Below, piece after piece: positions 63,332 through 64,000 of a DNA stretch of 64,000 nucleotides (the stretch's first letter is position 1; each line of letters opens with the position of its first letter). The position numbers and the translations under genes are program-made. The notes under the pieces are model-generated. The model searched no databases, had not been told where the DNA came from, and was given only the letters and a program-made list of their open reading frames with translations. Origin of the DNA: DOZZ01 sp963792655 (GTDB taxonomy: Bacteria > Acidobacteriota > Terriglobia > Bryobacterales > Bryobacteraceae); NCBI GenBank assembly GCA_963792655.1, contig CAWBWU010000001.1, positions 620,001 to 684,000 on the forward strand. Direction: 5' to 3'.

Positions 63332-63982
63332 ATGGCCGAACCCGCCCAGCCTTTGCAGTTCGAGGCGATGCCCGTACCGGCATGGAGCCGACTGACAACA
63401 GGGCTTTGGTGGTTCATGCTGCTGTCCTGTGTGGGCGTCTCGGTGTACTCGACGCGATACTTCTTGTCGACGCCACGCGACAGCCACTTCTCCCAGTACG
63501 TTCTGCCACTTCGTTTGCACATTGCTGGAGGCATGGGCGCGCTTCTGGCAGGCCCGTGGCAGTTTTCGAGAAAGCTGCGAGCGAACGCATTAGATCTTCA
63601 CCGGTGGCTCGGGAGGTTTTATCTGGTGGAAGTAGCGCTCGGTTCGATTGCGGGCTTCTTCATGGCAACGGTTTCCGAGGAAGGCTTGCCGACTCACCTC
63701 GGGTTTGGCGCACTGGCCGTTTTGTGGTTTTTTACCGGATTCCAAGCCTACCGCAGCGTGAGAGCTGGAAATATCGCCGCACACCGCGCGTGGATGATTC
63801 GCAATTTCGCGCTTAGTCTTGCGGCAGTGACGCTACGAAACTACATGCCGCTGATGCTCTTCGCTCTGCACTGGCCGTTCAGGCAGACCTATATCACGGT
63901 CGCCTGGCTTTGCTGGGTCCCAAACCTGTTGGTCGCGGAATGGCTGGTCAGGCGACGCCAAAACGTTGTTTCAGCCTACTGA
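63332..63982 (+). CDS. DUF2306-family membrane protein
   Basis: The protein has 216 residues, GGAGGAGG ribosome binding site about seven bases before the ATG. Six or so membrane helices are predicted: LWWFMLLSCVGVSVYSTRYF, RLHIAGGMGALLAGPWQFS, FGALAVLWFFTGFQAYRSV and more. Histidines at the membrane edge (LRLHIAGG, LDLHRWLGR, NIAAHRAWMIRNFALS) are the DUF2306 pattern. Related proteins may bind haem or quinone; the function is unknown. It is the last gene of the window. Confidence 0.82.
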   Translation: MAEPAQPLQFEAMPVPAWSRLTTGLWWFMLLSCVGVSVYSTRYFLSTPRDSHFSQYVLPLRLHIAGGMGALLAGPWQFSRKLRANALDLHRWLGRFYLVEVALGSIAGFFMATVSEEGLPTHLGFGALAVLWFFTGFQAYRSVRAGNIAAHRAWMIRNFALSLAAVTLRNYMPLMLFALHWPFRQTYITVAWLCWVPNLLVAEWLVRRRQNVVSAY

Positions 63983-64000
63983 CCCGGCTCAAACACCAAC

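Overview
The window reads as a chromosomal segment of an acidobacterium of the Solibacter/Bryobacter type. Two large secreted proteins (12123-14615 and 18854-20755) carry the TIGR03437-type domain characteristic of that group. Other pointers are a tricorn-like protease, lipocalin-like secreted proteins, a membrane-protein/winged-helix pair and a small HWAPTFLLLGLYNK membrane protein. Base composition looks uniformly GC-rich. I see no phage, insertion sequence, CRISPR array or rRNA operon. Most of the window is housekeeping and envelope genes, with two toxin-antitoxin remnants or loci and small intergenic palindromes.

Layout. 1-3.3 kb: partial secreted protein, tRNA-Pro, membrane protein with winged-helix regulator, uppS. 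3.3-6.6 kb: four-gene PspA/DUF4178/lipoprotein operon. 6.7-10.7 kb: small secreted proteins, a frameshifted ABC ATPase, tatA, BON and YflT-like stress proteins. 10.7-17.1 kb: M20 peptidase, beta-helix protein, porin, tRNA-Ser, a 41-residue double-glycine peptide, esterase. 17.3-24 kb: glpK, CHRD protein, ThyX-like gene divergent from dut, c-haem protein. 24-28.2 kb: rplM-rpsI and rpsB-tsf-pyrH-frr. 28.3-29.3 kb: orphan hicB with a hicA remnant, then vapBC. 29.3-35.4 kb: SIMPL protein, tricorn protease, small genes, GT9 glycosyltransferase. 35.5-38.3 kb: cysM-JAMM-CysO-MoeZ operon. 38.7-43.1 kb: carAB, riddled with single-base frameshifts. 43.1-46.7 kb: KaiC-like ATPase and a hybrid histidine kinase. 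46.7-55.7 kb: priA, C45-like hydrolase, selD, pyrF, dedA, recQ, a globin-ankyrin fusion. 55.8-64 kb: accessory SecA with a MerR regulator, a TPR protein, dgt, rlmD, trpS, DUF2306.

How the genes work together. Pyrimidine and dNTP metabolism is well represented (carAB, pyrF, pyrH, dut, a ThyX-like protein, dgt). The CysO-type operon is a complete protein-bound-sulfur route to cysteine. Its carrier ends GGRA, so the neighbouring JAMM protease probably has to trim it. selD has an in-frame UGA followed by a SECIS-like hairpin, so the organism probably makes selenoproteins.

Sequence quality. At least seven genes outside carAB, and carAB about 27 times, need single-base corrections to give full-length conserved proteins. 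Nearly all corrections remove one extra base and the protein sequence is otherwise undamaged. Local sequencing or assembly error is the simplest explanation, but the density in carAB is striking and deserves a read-level check. Gene ends given here for frameshifted genes are the corrected ends.
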